DNA of 64,000 bases, from NCBI RefSeq assembly GCF_016616095.2, contig NZ_CP067089.2, forward strand, positions 2,666,001 through 2,730,000, read 5' to 3'. Position numbers and translations under genes: made by a program. The first letter of the stretch is position 1, and every line of letters begins with the position of its first letter. Shown here piece by piece: positions 8,312 to 17,482 of this stretch. Below the pieces are notes generated by a model. That model saw only the letters and a list, made by a program, of their open reading frames with translations. It was not told the origin of the DNA and did not search any database. The DNA comes from Breznakiella homolactica. GTDB taxonomy: Bacteria > Spirochaetota > Spirochaetia > Treponematales > Breznakiellaceae.

Positions 8312-9337
8312 GTGAATAAAAAACTGATTTTAATATTTGCTATTTTAATGGCAATAACTTGTATGATAAACGCGGATGATATTGAATATGATGATGAAAC
8401 GTTAGCTATTTTTGCGGGAGTTCGGCTTGGCCTGAAGCTGCCGGCACATGATGTAATGGATGAATATCATGCTAATTTAGACAGGACAATAACCTGGGAA
8501 GGCGATCTTGATTTTGATCCGGAACAGACAATTTATTTTAATCACTATATTTATGATTATTTTTCCCATGAATCCGGCAGGCTTTATAAAATTGAGTTAA
8601 ACGGCGCAATTAAAGTATGGGAAGATAGTCATAATACTTTAATTGATGGTTTTGTAAATGTGGATGGATTGGAAAATATTAAACAACTTATATTTACAGT
8701 AACGGATGAGAATATATTCCAGTTTAATGATGGAGCCAGGATTTACTCTGATGAGGATTTTTGGGAGATGGATAATATAATAAAAACAGCAAATACAAGA
8801 GGAGACAGCAGGTTAGTTGATAACAGCAATCAGGCTGTTCTGCTATTTCTAATCCCAGTTCTGCATTCTTATGGAATCTCTTTTGATGCCAATGAAAACA
8901 AAGAAGAAAATATAACAATAGATTTAGTCGACACCCAAATACGTTACTCATTCAAGGGATTCCATCCAAATGCACAGTTGCTGGAAACATTATACCTGAA
9001 GCTTGATGTCGAGCTGTGGGGAGATTTTATCTTTTCCATAGATGATGAGAATAATAGTGACGGTCATTATTCTTTTAACGGAACTCTTTTAGATAAGTCG
9101 CAGGATGCGAAAATATCAAATATCAGATTTGAATCCTGTCAGGTTGATAGTGATAGAATTTCTGAAATCAGGGGAAAAGTTTTTATTGATAACAAAGAAT
9201 ACTCTTTTTATGACTTCTGCCATACAATGAAACTTTTTCTGGAAGAGACAGATCTTGCGAGCCTTAGAACAAAACTTCCTGATTTTTTCGGAACTGCTTA
9301 TCTTAATACATTTTTAATGGCAGGGTTCAGAGAGTAA
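8312..9337 (+). CDS. Secreted protein of unknown function
   Basis: 341 residues from a GTG start with AAGGA seven bases upstream. The N-terminus MNKKLILIFAILMAITCMINA is a signal peptide; a lipobox at ITC is conceivable. The mature protein is acidic and rich in beta-strand-like segments (YSFNGTLLDKSQDAKISNIR, GRLYKIELNGAIKVW). I recognise no family. The stop is 10 nt before the next start, which argues for one transcript. Confidence 0.75.
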   Translation: MNKKLILIFAILMAITCMINADDIEYDDETLAIFAGVRLGLKLPAHDVMDEYHANLDRTITWEGDLDFDPEQTIYFNHYIYDYFSHESGRLYKIELNGAIKVWEDSHNTLIDGFVNVDGLENIKQLIFTVTDENIFQFNDGARIYSDEDFWEMDNIIKTANTRGDSRLVDNSNQAVLLFLIPVLHSYGISFDANENKEENITIDLVDTQIRYSFKGFHPNAQLLETLYLKLDVELWGDFIFSIDDENNSDGHYSFNGTLLDKSQDAKISNIRFESCQVDSDRISEIRGKVFIDNKEYSFYDFCHTMKLFLEETDLASLRTKLPDFFGTAYLNTFLMAGFRE

Positions 9338-9347
9338 AGGAGGACAT

Positions 9348-10112
9348 ATGGCAAATTCCAAGAAGAAGAATTTCTGGATACCGAAGAAAAAGAAAGAAAT
9401 AATATATCGCTCGCTTCCTTACCGCGCAATGCTGCCGGATAAAGTAAATATGGATTGGCTTGATAACTACCGTGTTTCACATTTTCCCAATCTTGAGATA
9501 GAAGAGTCCCGCGAATATTACAGCTTTTTTCAAACTGAAAGTAAACCGGAGTGTAAAAGCACTTTTGATATGGACCCTTTTTATCTTGAATTTAACCATA
9601 AATCCCAAAAAGGAACTTTGAGAATACGGGACGCCGGAGGACACGCAGACAGCTGCCCCAGAAGCTATGAGCAGCTTGCGTGGATTGAAGAGAGAATCAA
9701 ACCTCTTGCTTTTAAAGATACATGGACAACAAATTGGGACATAGGAGACGCAGCATCATATGCAAAGTTTAACGATATGCTTATTGACGATCGAAGTTAT
9801 TTAATAAGACTGCGGTACAAAATAAAAAAAGATGATTTCTGCGATTTTCTGCTGCAATCATATATATATGATAATCCCCTTCCCCGGTTAGCAAAAATAT
9901 ATGGGGAGGTTGAAAGTTTTATTCTTGATCTTTCCAATTTTGTATATGAAAGAACAGCGGTAGAATTACAGGAAAAGGAAAATCTGTCGCCGGAAGAAAA
10001 ATTCAATATTTTTGAAAAACACCTGAAAATCGGGACTGCCAAAGTTATTATCGACACTTTAAAAAACACTAACGAGATTTACGTTAAAATGGTTGATAAA
10101 GAGTTTTATTAA
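9348..10112 (+). CDS. Unrecognised basic-N-terminus protein, 254 residues
   Basis: Starts MANSKKKNFWIPKKKKEII after a strong AGGAGG. There is no signal peptide, so it is predicted cytoplasmic. The middle has FYLEFNHKSQKGTLRIRDAG and several tryptophans (TTNWDIGDA); the C-terminus is helical. No family is recognised. It follows the secreted protein gene by 10 nt and is probably cotranscribed with it. Confidence 0.75.
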   Translation: MANSKKKNFWIPKKKKEIIYRSLPYRAMLPDKVNMDWLDNYRVSHFPNLEIEESREYYSFFQTESKPECKSTFDMDPFYLEFNHKSQKGTLRIRDAGGHADSCPRSYEQLAWIEERIKPLAFKDTWTTNWDIGDAASYAKFNDMLIDDRSYLIRLRYKIKKDDFCDFLLQSYIYDNPLPRLAKIYGEVESFILDLSNFVYERTAVELQEKENLSPEEKFNIFEKHLKIGTAKVIIDTLKNTNEIYVKMVDKEFY

Positions 10113-10243
10113 AAGCTGATATGTTTTATTTAAAGCAATCAATCCATTACAGGCTTTCCGGCAACGTATGGATACTTGACCCGTCCATGCCGTAAGTAGA
10201 TGTTATTCCGCTTATCCAAGCAATCAGCGCAAAGGAGGAGTCT

Positions 10244-10903
10244 ATGGGCTGGAACAGTAAAATCTATAACTTTTATTTAATATTTGGTACTAACCCTCCC
10301 AATAAATAGCCATGGCGCAGGGATGAATGGTTTAACAGCATTGAGCCGCTATTTGATAAAGTTATTGAAATATCGCCTAATAAAAACAATATAGGAATCA
10401 GGGTTGTTGAAGACCATGGGGAGTGTAAATTAGGAAGGTTAAAATGGGACGAAAAATCCCATGAAAAGTGGACATTAAAGAATAACGATGAGAGATCGTT
10501 TGAGCATTTTGAATTATGGGCGCCAATATGGACAGTATGTGCGAAAAACAATACATCCCCTGATATTTATATATCTATTGGGAATGAGCATCATTTTGGA
10601 AAAGATAAAAAATATATCTTTGATACGTTAGTTACAATAGCAATCACGGAAGAGATTGGGGAGCTGTCAAAAGATTTAATAAAAGAGTTATCAAAAGCGT
10701 TTAACTCAAAAAAGACTGTCTATAATAAACGCAGATGGGAAACAGCAAAGCGTGATGAAGACGGAAAATGGAAGTTTATAAACAGCATACAGGATACAAT
10801 CAGCTATGGAATATATAATGATGATGCAGTTAAAAATCTTAATATGCATTCGATAGAATTTGATAAGATACAATTTGAGCCATATTGGGAAGTACTGTAT
10901 TAA
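10244..10903 (+). pseudogene. Orphan gene interrupted by an in-frame TAG
   Basis: A strong AAAGGAGGAG precedes ATG 10244. After 21 codons (MGWNSKIYNFYLIFGTNPPNK) a TAG occurs at 10307-10309, and the same frame then stays open for 197 codons to TAA at 10901-10903. The downstream part has no usable start until near the C-terminus. Its sequence looks like real protein (FEHFELWAPIWTVCAKNN, ITEEIGELSKDLIKELS). The simplest reading is a recent nonsense mutation or sequencing error in an intact 219-residue gene. Pyrrolysine-type recoding of UAG is possible in principle but nothing here supports it. Function unknown. Confidence 0.75.
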
Positions 10904-10938
10904 AACCAATTTTATAGTAATAGGAAGGAGACCCATAT

Positions 10939-11931
10939 ATGAGGATTAGCAGTGCGTTTAAAATATTTCATTTAATTACGTTACTTATATTTATAACAGC
11001 AAACAGCTGGGCAGCTCCGGATATATATATCGCCGGATATGAAGATAACGGCAAAATAACATCGGCAAAATATTGGAAGAATGAAAAAAGAATTTCGTTG
11101 ACAGATGAAATTTATGAATCCATGGCTCTTTCAATATTTGTTATTGATAACGATATATATGTAGCAGGATTTGAGCGGAACAGCGATAATCAGGCTATAG
11201 CAAAATATTGGAAAAATGGGAAAGGAATCGAGTTAACTGACGGAACTTTTCATTCAGGCGCCTATTCTATCTTTGTACAGGGAAATGATGTATTTGTCGC
11301 AGGTGAAGAAAATAGCCAAGCTAAATACTGGAAAAATGGTCAGGCAGTAGATTTAACAGAAAACGCCAATTATGCTTCTGCAAATTCTATCTTTGTTACA
11401 GGCAATGATATATATGTCGCTGGATATGAACGGAATGATGATTATGCTGTTGCAAAATACTGGAAAAATGGAGAAGAAGTTGTCTTAACAGATGGAAATA
11501 ATTCAGCCTATGCCACTTCAATCTATGCAGCAGGCAACGATATATATGTTGCTGTCAGCGAATATATCGAAGAAAGAATTATTGCAAGATACTGGAAAAA
11601 TAAACAGGAAATTATACTGACAGATGATAACAGCGCGCAGGCTTCTTCTATTTTTGTAGCAGGTAATGACATTTATGTTGCAGGATGTGAATATATTGGC
11701 GAAAATAATGTTGCAAAATACTGGAAGAACGGGCATGGAGTGGAACTAACAGCCAGTAATAATTTTGCCGCTGCTATGTCTGTTTTTTTATTGGGGGATG
11801 ATGTTTACGTGGCAGGAAATGAGATTGATGGTGATATGACTATCGCAAAGTATTGGAAAAATGGAGAAGAAGTTGTCTTAACAGATGGTTTTTATGATAC
11901 GTGTGTTTATTCAATCTTTGTGGTAGAATAA
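10939..11931 (+). CDS. Secreted protein of seven to eight WKNG repeats
   Basis: 330 residues with a signal peptide (LITLLIFITANSWA). The rest is tandem units of about 42-44 residues with the pattern SIFV-x-GNDIYVAGYE, then AKYWKNG, then a hydrophobic-x-LTDG. Such repeats are compatible with a beta-propeller. Several linker segments are identical at DNA level: the stretches starting at 11461 and 11854 share a run of about 35 bases (encoding WKNGEEVVLTDG), a sign of recent duplication or gene conversion. AAGGAG lies upstream. It ends the AT-rich block. Probably exported to periplasm or surface; ligand unknown. Confidence 0.85.
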   Translation: MRISSAFKIFHLITLLIFITANSWAAPDIYIAGYEDNGKITSAKYWKNEKRISLTDEIYESMALSIFVIDNDIYVAGFERNSDNQAIAKYWKNGKGIELTDGTFHSGAYSIFVQGNDVFVAGEENSQAKYWKNGQAVDLTENANYASANSIFVTGNDIYVAGYERNDDYAVAKYWKNGEEVVLTDGNNSAYATSIYAAGNDIYVAVSEYIEERIIARYWKNKQEIILTDDNSAQASSIFVAGNDIYVAGCEYIGENNVAKYWKNGHGVELTASNNFAAAMSVFLLGDDVYVAGNEIDGDMTIAKYWKNGEEVVLTDGFYDTCVYSIFVVE

Positions 11932-12342
11932 CCATATATTACGTTACTTGCTTTTACAAACTGTTTATCCTGTTACATTTTACCCCTTAAACAAACGCTT
12001 TTTGCAGTTTTGCTAGAAAAAGGCTGGAAGCTTTTGAAAAGATCTGGTCTTTTTTCCAGACTATATTCAGGTTTGATTCCAGTCCCGGCACAGATTCGGC
12101 GATGACAGAGCGACCGCTGTTCCCGGGTATAGCAGGATTCAGGGAAACACTGCCTGAGGCATAATTGCAAGGGACAATGCAGACCTATTATAGGTCGAAT
12201 AATACTATTATCCGGACGTAATTAAGAAAAATACGGCTTTTTTCCGCAAAAAAATTCCGCAGCCAGGAAAGACGCGGGATTTGAGTTAACCAATTGAAGA
12301 CCATGATGTATCTGACTGGAAACTGCTCTCTGCCGCCGGATA
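11932..12342. other. Gene-free space between convergent genes
   Basis: No gene is supported. GACCTA-TTA-TAGGTC (12182-12196) is a perfect short palindrome. The stretch around 12225-12262 has A/T tracts flanking GCGG that may help terminate the efflux transcript, but no clean terminator is visible. Confidence 0.35.
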
Positions 12343-13740
12343 TCAGTACTGCTCCGTCACAGGCTCCGCGGGCAGAACCGGATCGTCCTGGTCCCCGGCA
12401 TTGTCCGACAGCTTCCGTATACCGAAGAAGAAAGCTATTCCCGTGACCAGGGCGGATACAGCGTCCGCGAAAGGCGCCGCGTGGAGAATCCCGTTGAGGC
12501 CCCAAATCCGGGAAAAGATGAGTATCGACGGTATCAGAAGAATTACCTGCCGCGTCAGGGTAAGGACCATGGCCATCCGTGAGCGGCCGGTGGCCTGGAA
12601 AAAATTGGCGCCCAGGATCTGGAAACCGATCACCGGCAGGCAGAGGAACCAGGCACGGAGGGCATAGGACCCGAACCGCAGCAGTTCGGGTTCCCGGTTG
12701 AAGAGGGAAACGAGCTGTTCCGGGAAGACCCGGGTGGTTATCCATCCGGCCGCCACGATGATGGTGGCTACGGTCATGGCCAGCCGTTCCGCGGTTTTAA
12801 CCCGGCTGTATTTCCGCGCCCCGTAATTAAAGCTGATGATCGGCTGCACACCCTGCATAAGACCGGTGATGGGCATGAGCAGAATGGTCTGGATACTGTT
12901 GACGATCCCCATACCGGAAACCGCCAGGTCCCCGCCGTACATAAACAGGGTTTTATTCAGCACCGCGTTGAGCATGCTGTTGCTCAGCTGCATCAGAAAG
13001 CCCGGCATTCCCAGGCTGCCGATACGCATGATAACCTTTGACCGGAGGACCATATACCGCAGCCGCAGCCGGTGGTTTGCCCGGGAACTGAGAAAATAGG
13101 ACAGGATCCATATCATGGAGATGGCCTGGGAAATAATGGTAGCCAGGGCAGCCCCGGCCATTCCCATATCAAAGACGTAGATAAATATAGGATCCAAAAC
13201 AATGTTGACCCCGGCGCCCATGAACATGGTCAGCATAGCCAGTTTGGGCTGGCCGTCGGCCCGGAGAAAATTGTTCATCCCCATGCTGGTGACCTGGAAG
13301 ATTGCGCCGAAGAAGATGATCCGCATATATTCCGTGGAATAGGGCAGCACCGTATCGCTGGCCCCGAAGAGCCGCAGCAAAGGATCGAGAAAAATCTGGC
13401 CCAGCACGAGGAAAGCCGCGCCGCTGATAAGGAGCATCGAAAAAGCGTTCCCCAGGGCCTGGTCGGCTTCCTCGGGCTTTTTTTCCCCGAGCTTCATGGA
13501 GAAGAGGGTCGCCCCGCCGGTTCCGAAGAGGATACCGATGGAGAGGAGAATAATCATAATTGGAAACCCGATGGTAATCCCCGCGAGTCCGTTCGCGCCG
13601 ATGCCGGGGGCGTTGCCGATATAAATGCGGTCCACCACATTGTAGAGGGCGTTTACCACCATGCCGATAATAGCCGGTATGGAAAACCGCGCCAGCAGTG
13701 ATGAGACTTTTTCGGTGCCTAAAGGATTTGCCGCAGTCAT
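12343..13740 (-). CDS. MATE-family multidrug efflux transporter
   Basis: 465 residues, about 12 membrane segments, in the MepA/NorM-like MATE group that exports cationic drugs in exchange for Na+ or H+. The N-terminal half begins LLARFSIPAIIGMVVNALYN; the motif YVFDMGMAGAALATIISQ and the pseudo-repeated second half (MLNAVLNKTLFMYGG, MQGVQPIISFNYGA) fit the family. The start ATG overlaps the stop of the upstream marR-like gene by four bases (ATGA), so the two are translationally coupled. Substrate unknown. Confidence 0.92.
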   Translation of the reverse strand: MTAANPLGTEKVSSLLARFSIPAIIGMVVNALYNVVDRIYIGNAPGIGANGLAGITIGFPIMIILLSIGILFGTGGATLFSMKLGEKKPEEADQALGNAFSMLLISGAAFLVLGQIFLDPLLRLFGASDTVLPYSTEYMRIIFFGAIFQVTSMGMNNFLRADGQPKLAMLTMFMGAGVNIVLDPIFIYVFDMGMAGAALATIISQAISMIWILSYFLSSRANHRLRLRYMVLRSKVIMRIGSLGMPGFLMQLSNSMLNAVLNKTLFMYGGDLAVSGMGIVNSIQTILLMPITGLMQGVQPIISFNYGARKYSRVKTAERLAMTVATIIVAAGWITTRVFPEQLVSLFNREPELLRFGSYALRAWFLCLPVIGFQILGANFFQATGRSRMAMVLTLTRQVILLIPSILIFSRIWGLNGILHAAPFADAVSALVTGIAFFFGIRKLSDNAGDQDDPVLPAEPVTEQY

Positions 13741-14186
13741 TGTTTATCTCCCCATTTTTTCCTGAAATCCGTGTGCTCAACTTTTTCAACCATCCGTTCC
13801 AGCGCTGTATACACGGTGTCGGATACTTCGGGACAAAGGTCTTCGGTAAGGAAACGGCTCCAGCGGCGGAGTTTTCGGTCGATGCCGCGCCGGGCTGAAC
13901 GGGCCTTATCCGTCAGGTATACCCGGTTGCGCCGTTTATCGGTTTCGTCCTTTTCCCTGTACACATACCCTTTTTCCGTAAGGGACTGGATCGCCCGGGC
14001 GGTGGAAGCCTTGTCAATAACGAGATACGCGGACAGATCCTCCTGGGATATACCGTCACGTTTGTAGAGATAGAGAAGAAAAGGAGACTCCGCCGAAGTG
14101 ACAGCGTATTCTCTAAGGACAATATTCAAGTATACCTGGTTCTTGCGGTATAGAATTGAAATAAGCCGGCCTACAGCGTAATCCAT
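13737..14186 (-). CDS. MarR-family transcriptional regulator
   Basis: 149 residues with a winged helix-turn-helix at about 45-110: DGISQEDLSAYLVIDKASTA, then the wing EKDETDKRRNRVYLTDKA. MarR proteins bind as dimers and are released by small ligands. It lies directly in front of the MATE gene with a four-base overlap. Its own promoter carries two matched sites, so autorepression relieved by an efflux substrate is the likely logic. GGAG precedes the ATG. Confidence 0.93.
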   Translation of the reverse strand: MDYAVGRLISILYRKNQVYLNIVLREYAVTSAESPFLLYLYKRDGISQEDLSAYLVIDKASTARAIQSLTEKGYVYREKDETDKRRNRVYLTDKARSARRGIDRKLRRWSRFLTEDLCPEVSDTVYTALERMVEKVEHTDFRKKWGDKQ

Positions 14187-14205
14187 AAAGGTCTCCGTTA
14201 ATTAG

Positions 14206-14249
14206 TTGACACAACAACGAATAATAATCACAAACCGTTGTCATGTCAA
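14206..14249 (-). promoter_or_regulatory. marR promoter with two TTG-N6-CAA operators
   Basis: On the minus strand TTGACA (14244-14249), 17 nt and TATTAT (14221-14226) form a near-consensus sigma-70 promoter. TTGTCATGTCAA (14238-14249) covers the -35 and TTGACACAACAA (14206-14217) covers the start region. Both fit TTG-N6-CAA, a MarR-type site, with centres 32 bp apart. They are also parts of a larger inverted repeat, AGTTGACA/TGTCAACT (14204-14251). Confidence 0.75.
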
Positions 14250-14420
14250 CTATTTTAAGCAAAGAAAATAATACAACAATCGGCGCCCATTGAGACAGGA
14301 AACCGGCAATATACCACTCAAACCAGTTTTTCAGAATAATTCACATTTTTTATTTTTTTGTTTTTTGGGATATAAATGATATATTTATATTAGGATTGAT
14401 ACAATCCAAGGAGTGACTGT

Positions 14421-15656
14421 ATGAAAGGACGTATCTCAATTCTTATCCCATTAATTGTGTTATGTTGTTTAATCGGATGTGATAATCCCAGTAGCGGATC
14501 AAGTGAGGCAAAAAAGCTATCACTCATTGATATAACCGGTGCAAAAGCATTGATGGTCGCACCGGGAAGTGCTGCATCACGAAGCAGCTCCGGCAATCAG
14601 TTCCTTAAAATCCTGTCCGATGGAACCATTACCCAGGTTAATATGGTTGATGAAAGCGGCAGTTCAACCAGTACAGCGGTTCCATCAGAAATTCACGATG
14701 TTACTGATGAATATATGATCATAATTATAGAGAATAATCCGTACCTGGTGAGTAAAACCACCGGATCTGCGTATGACCTATCCCCGGTGGGATCTCCGCA
14801 AATTCTGCGGGCAAATATGGGGTATAACGGGGAAGTGCGGAAAAGCTTCTACAGTGACAAAAACGGTAATATATATTACCTAAGCGCAGGAATAGTAAAA
14901 AAAATAAATATTTCCAACCCAAACAGTATTACCGCAAGTAACTATACACCGGATATTTACAATATCACTTCTGCAGATGAATTTTGTGTAGATTCCGACG
15001 GAAATGTATTATTTTCACATTCCAATGGAACGGGCAATACAATAACACGGTTTAAAACAACAACGAATTCCATAAAAAATTTGAACGAACCCCGGACGCG
15101 GCTGAGTTTTACCGGGTATGATGGGAATATTTATTTCCAGCCCGATTCTTCAACAACAGCGCTGCAGAAACTTGAATTAGATGTAAACAATAATCTAACC
15201 TATACGGATTACGGCACTATTTTTGTAGGTGATTCCCAATCCGGAATTGGTTCTCAAGGCGTCCGGTGGCTGTATTTTGATGATATGATAATCACTATTG
15301 GAAAAGAAGGCGGCAAGGTTGTCTACAAAACTGGCGGAGTACCCCGGATAATTAGTGTTGATCTCAGTACAGCAAAATATGTCAGTGCCAGCAACGCTTA
15401 TTACTATGTAGCGACCGAGAATGGCAGAATAATAAAAATAAATCCCAATGATGATGCCGTTTCGGAACTGCTTGGAGCGAATAACTATGATATTTTCAAA
15501 ATGACCGTTACTAACGATGATGAAGTTATTTTCAATGCGCTGCGGTATTCGGACAGTAAAAAACTTCTGATAAAAATAAACAGCGACGGCACCATTGAAC
15601 AGAAGAATGTAATTGATGTGGGAACTGAAATAACGGTTCTCGAAAAGGTAAATTGA
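14421..15656 (+). CDS. Lipoprotein with propeller-like repeats
   Basis: 411 residues. The lipobox (VLCCLIGCDNPSSG) predicts lipid anchoring. The rest is predicted beta, with recurrent units such as FLKILSDGTITQVN, YYLSAGIVKKINI and LLIKINSDGTIEQKN that resemble propeller blades. AAGGAG precedes the ATG. A perfect GGATTG-ATA-CAATCC palindrome (14393-14407) lies between an AT-rich promoter region and the ribosome site and may be an operator or RNA hairpin. Function unknown; such lipoproteins are common in treponemes. Confidence 0.85.
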   Translation: MKGRISILIPLIVLCCLIGCDNPSSGSSEAKKLSLIDITGAKALMVAPGSAASRSSSGNQFLKILSDGTITQVNMVDESGSSTSTAVPSEIHDVTDEYMIIIIENNPYLVSKTTGSAYDLSPVGSPQILRANMGYNGEVRKSFYSDKNGNIYYLSAGIVKKINISNPNSITASNYTPDIYNITSADEFCVDSDGNVLFSHSNGTGNTITRFKTTTNSIKNLNEPRTRLSFTGYDGNIYFQPDSSTTALQKLELDVNNNLTYTDYGTIFVGDSQSGIGSQGVRWLYFDDMIITIGKEGGKVVYKTGGVPRIISVDLSTAKYVSASNAYYYVATENGRIIKINPNDDAVSELLGANNYDIFKMTVTNDDEVIFNALRYSDSKKLLIKINSDGTIEQKNVIDVGTEITVLEKVN

Positions 15657-15659
15657 CCG

Positions 15660-15699
15660 AAAAAATTGCCCGCCCTGTTCAATGCAGAATAGGACGGGC
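15660..15699 (-). terminator. Terminator between convergent genes
   Basis: Arms 15668-15676 and 15691-15699 pair over 9 bp with one mismatch on the plus strand. On the minus strand the hairpin is followed by AATTTTTT, so it mainly serves the SDR operon; it may also stop the lipoprotein transcript. Confidence 0.65.
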
Positions 15700-15724
15700 T
15701 GCTTAAACGCAGGTTCGCCAAAAA

Positions 15725-16477
15725 TCAGTACGCCGTCAGCCCGCCATCCACGGGCAGTTGGACGCCGTTGATAAACGCGGCTTTATCAGACGCGAGGTAA
15801 CTCACCGCGCTGGCAACGTCCCCGGGCAGCCCAAGCCGGCCCATGGGGACCTCATCGAGACGTTCCTGCTTCTTTTTGGGATCCTGAAAAAGAATCTTTA
15901 CGATTTCCGTATCCACCGTACTGGGATGCACCGAATTGCACCGGATCCCGTCCTTGGCGTACCGGGTGGCCACGCTTTTCGTCAGCAGCGTCACGGCGCC
16001 TTTGGTGGCGGTATAGGACTCGTTGGTGTACAGATGGCCTACGAGGCCGCAGATCGATGATATGTTGACGATGGAACCGCCGCCCTGGCTGCGCATGACC
16101 GGCAGGGAATGTTTGATCCCCAGGAAAGGCCCCCGGACATTCACCTGGAACATCCGGTCCCACTGTTCCACGGTGCATTCCTCAATAACCACCCGTATGT
16201 TGATCCCCGCGTTGTTGACCAGTACATCGAGCCGCCCCGTATCGGCCAGAATCCGCCGGATCGCCTCCTGCCAGTCCTTTTCCTCGGAAACATCCAGGTG
16301 GAGAAATACAGCCGTCCCGTATTGGGCAAGGTCCGCTTCGGTTTTCGCCCCCGCTTCATCATTGATATCACAGCAGTAGACCGTAAATCCGTCCGACAGC
16401 AGCTGCCTGCAGATATCTTTGCCGAGCCCGCCGGTGCCGCCGGTGACCAGGGCGGTTTTTTGATTTTGTTCAGCCAT
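15725..16477 (-). CDS. Short-chain dehydrogenase/reductase
   Basis: 250 residues, classical SDR. The nucleotide-binding motif is TGGTGGLG (13-20), with LDVLVNNAGI near 85-94, the catalytic Ser in NISSICGL and YTATK with the catalytic Tyr and Lys near 155-160. The C-terminus FINGVQLPVDGGLTAY is typical. It is the last gene of a three-gene operon with a split transketolase (9-nt gap), opposite a TRAP transporter and a zinc alcohol dehydrogenase. It probably oxidises or reduces a polyol or keto-sugar intermediate. Confidence 0.92.
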   Translation of the reverse strand: MAEQNQKTALVTGGTGGLGKDICRQLLSDGFTVYCCDINDEAGAKTEADLAQYGTAVFLHLDVSEEKDWQEAIRRILADTGRLDVLVNNAGINIRVVIEECTVEQWDRMFQVNVRGPFLGIKHSLPVMRSQGGGSIVNISSICGLVGHLYTNESYTATKGAVTLLTKSVATRYAKDGIRCNSVHPSTVDTEIVKILFQDPKKKQERLDEVPMGRLGLPGDVASAVSYLASDKAAFINGVQLPVDGGLTAY

Positions 16478-16486
16478 GGGTCCTCC

Positions 16487-17470
16487 TTATTTTGCGGCCT
16501 TTACCGCTTCCACTGCCCGGGCGACAACATCGTCGGAAGTCATCTTGTACCGGTGCATCAGATCGTTTTCATGGCCCGTATGGATAAAGTCCCCGGGGTC
16601 TGTTCCGATGGGAAGAACCGGCAGATACTTTCCGTGGGAAATACAGTGTTCCGCCACCAGCGAGAAAAGGCCGCCGCTGGTGCAGTGGTTTTCCAGGGTA
16701 ACCATGGCGGAAACCGAATCCGCCATAATGTCCAGGAGTTCCGTGTCAAAGGGTTTGAGGGACGGGTGGTGGTCGATCCTGACCGAATACCCGAGATCCC
16801 GCAGTTTCTTTGCCGCGTACTTCGCGGTCCGAACCATAAACCCGGTACAGAGGAGCCCAATATCGGCGCGGTTCTGGGACGGCGCTTCGATGGTGACACC
16901 TTTGCCGATCTTAAACTGGTATCCGTCATGGGCTTCGTTGTAATTGACCTTGCACCGGACGAGCCTGAGATAGCAGGGCCCCTGCATCGCGGCGGCGGCA
17001 TCCATGGCCTGCTCCATTTCCATGTTGAAACCCGGCTCGATGACGGTCAGGTTGGGGATGCGCAGCAGCAGGGACAGTTCCTTGTCGCTCTGGTGGGTCG
17101 CGCCGGCTTTGCCCGTAAACAGGCCGGCGTAGCTGCCGATGATTTTCACGTTGAGGTTACTGTAGCATACCGAAACATAGAGCTGGTCCATGAAGCGCCG
17201 GCAGAACGCGTCAAAGGTGCAGGGAAACGGAATAAACCCTTCCTGGGAGAGACCCGCGGATACGGCCATGAGGTTTTGCTCCGCAATACCAACCTTGACG
17301 ACCCGGTCGGGATAAAAATGGTCCACGATATGGAGCCCCGTGGAACTCCGGAGGTCCGCGTCTACAGCCATAACCGCGGGGTTTTCTTTTACCATGGAAA
17401 GGAGCTTATGTCCCATCTGGTAGCGCATTTCCCCCGCGTTGTCGAATGCCGGTATTGTAAACTGTGCCAT
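16487..17470 (-). CDS. Transketolase-like protein, C-terminal subunit
   Basis: 327 residues covering the pyrimidine-binding and C-terminal domains of transketolase: AVDADLRSSTGLHIVDHF, the glutamate motif VGIAEQNLMAVSAGLS, then DPGDFIHTGHENDLM. It pairs with the N-terminal subunit 12 nt upstream. Split transketolases act either in pentose metabolism or in dedicated catabolic pathways. The TRAP transporter and dehydrogenases nearby, and a separate full-length transketolase at 42117, favour a dedicated catabolic role. GGAGG precedes the ATG. Confidence 0.92.
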   Translation of the reverse strand: MAQFTIPAFDNAGEMRYQMGHKLLSMVKENPAVMAVDADLRSSTGLHIVDHFYPDRVVKVGIAEQNLMAVSAGLSQEGFIPFPCTFDAFCRRFMDQLYVSVCYSNLNVKIIGSYAGLFTGKAGATHQSDKELSLLLRIPNLTVIEPGFNMEMEQAMDAAAAMQGPCYLRLVRCKVNYNEAHDGYQFKIGKGVTIEAPSQNRADIGLLCTGFMVRTAKYAAKKLRDLGYSVRIDHHPSLKPFDTELLDIMADSVSAMVTLENHCTSGGLFSLVAEHCISHGKYLPVLPIGTDPGDFIHTGHENDLMHRYKMTSDDVVARAVEAVKAAK

Positions 17471-17482
17471 TGAATTCCTCCT

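Noticed and set aside
10307..10309. TAG as a pyrrolysine codon
   Set aside because: No pyrrolysine genes or known Pyl protein family are visible; a nonsense mutation or sequence error is simpler.
12188..12745. Minus-strand reading frame overlapping the MATE gene end
   Set aside because: It is an out-of-frame shadow of the MATE coding sequence with no start signal.
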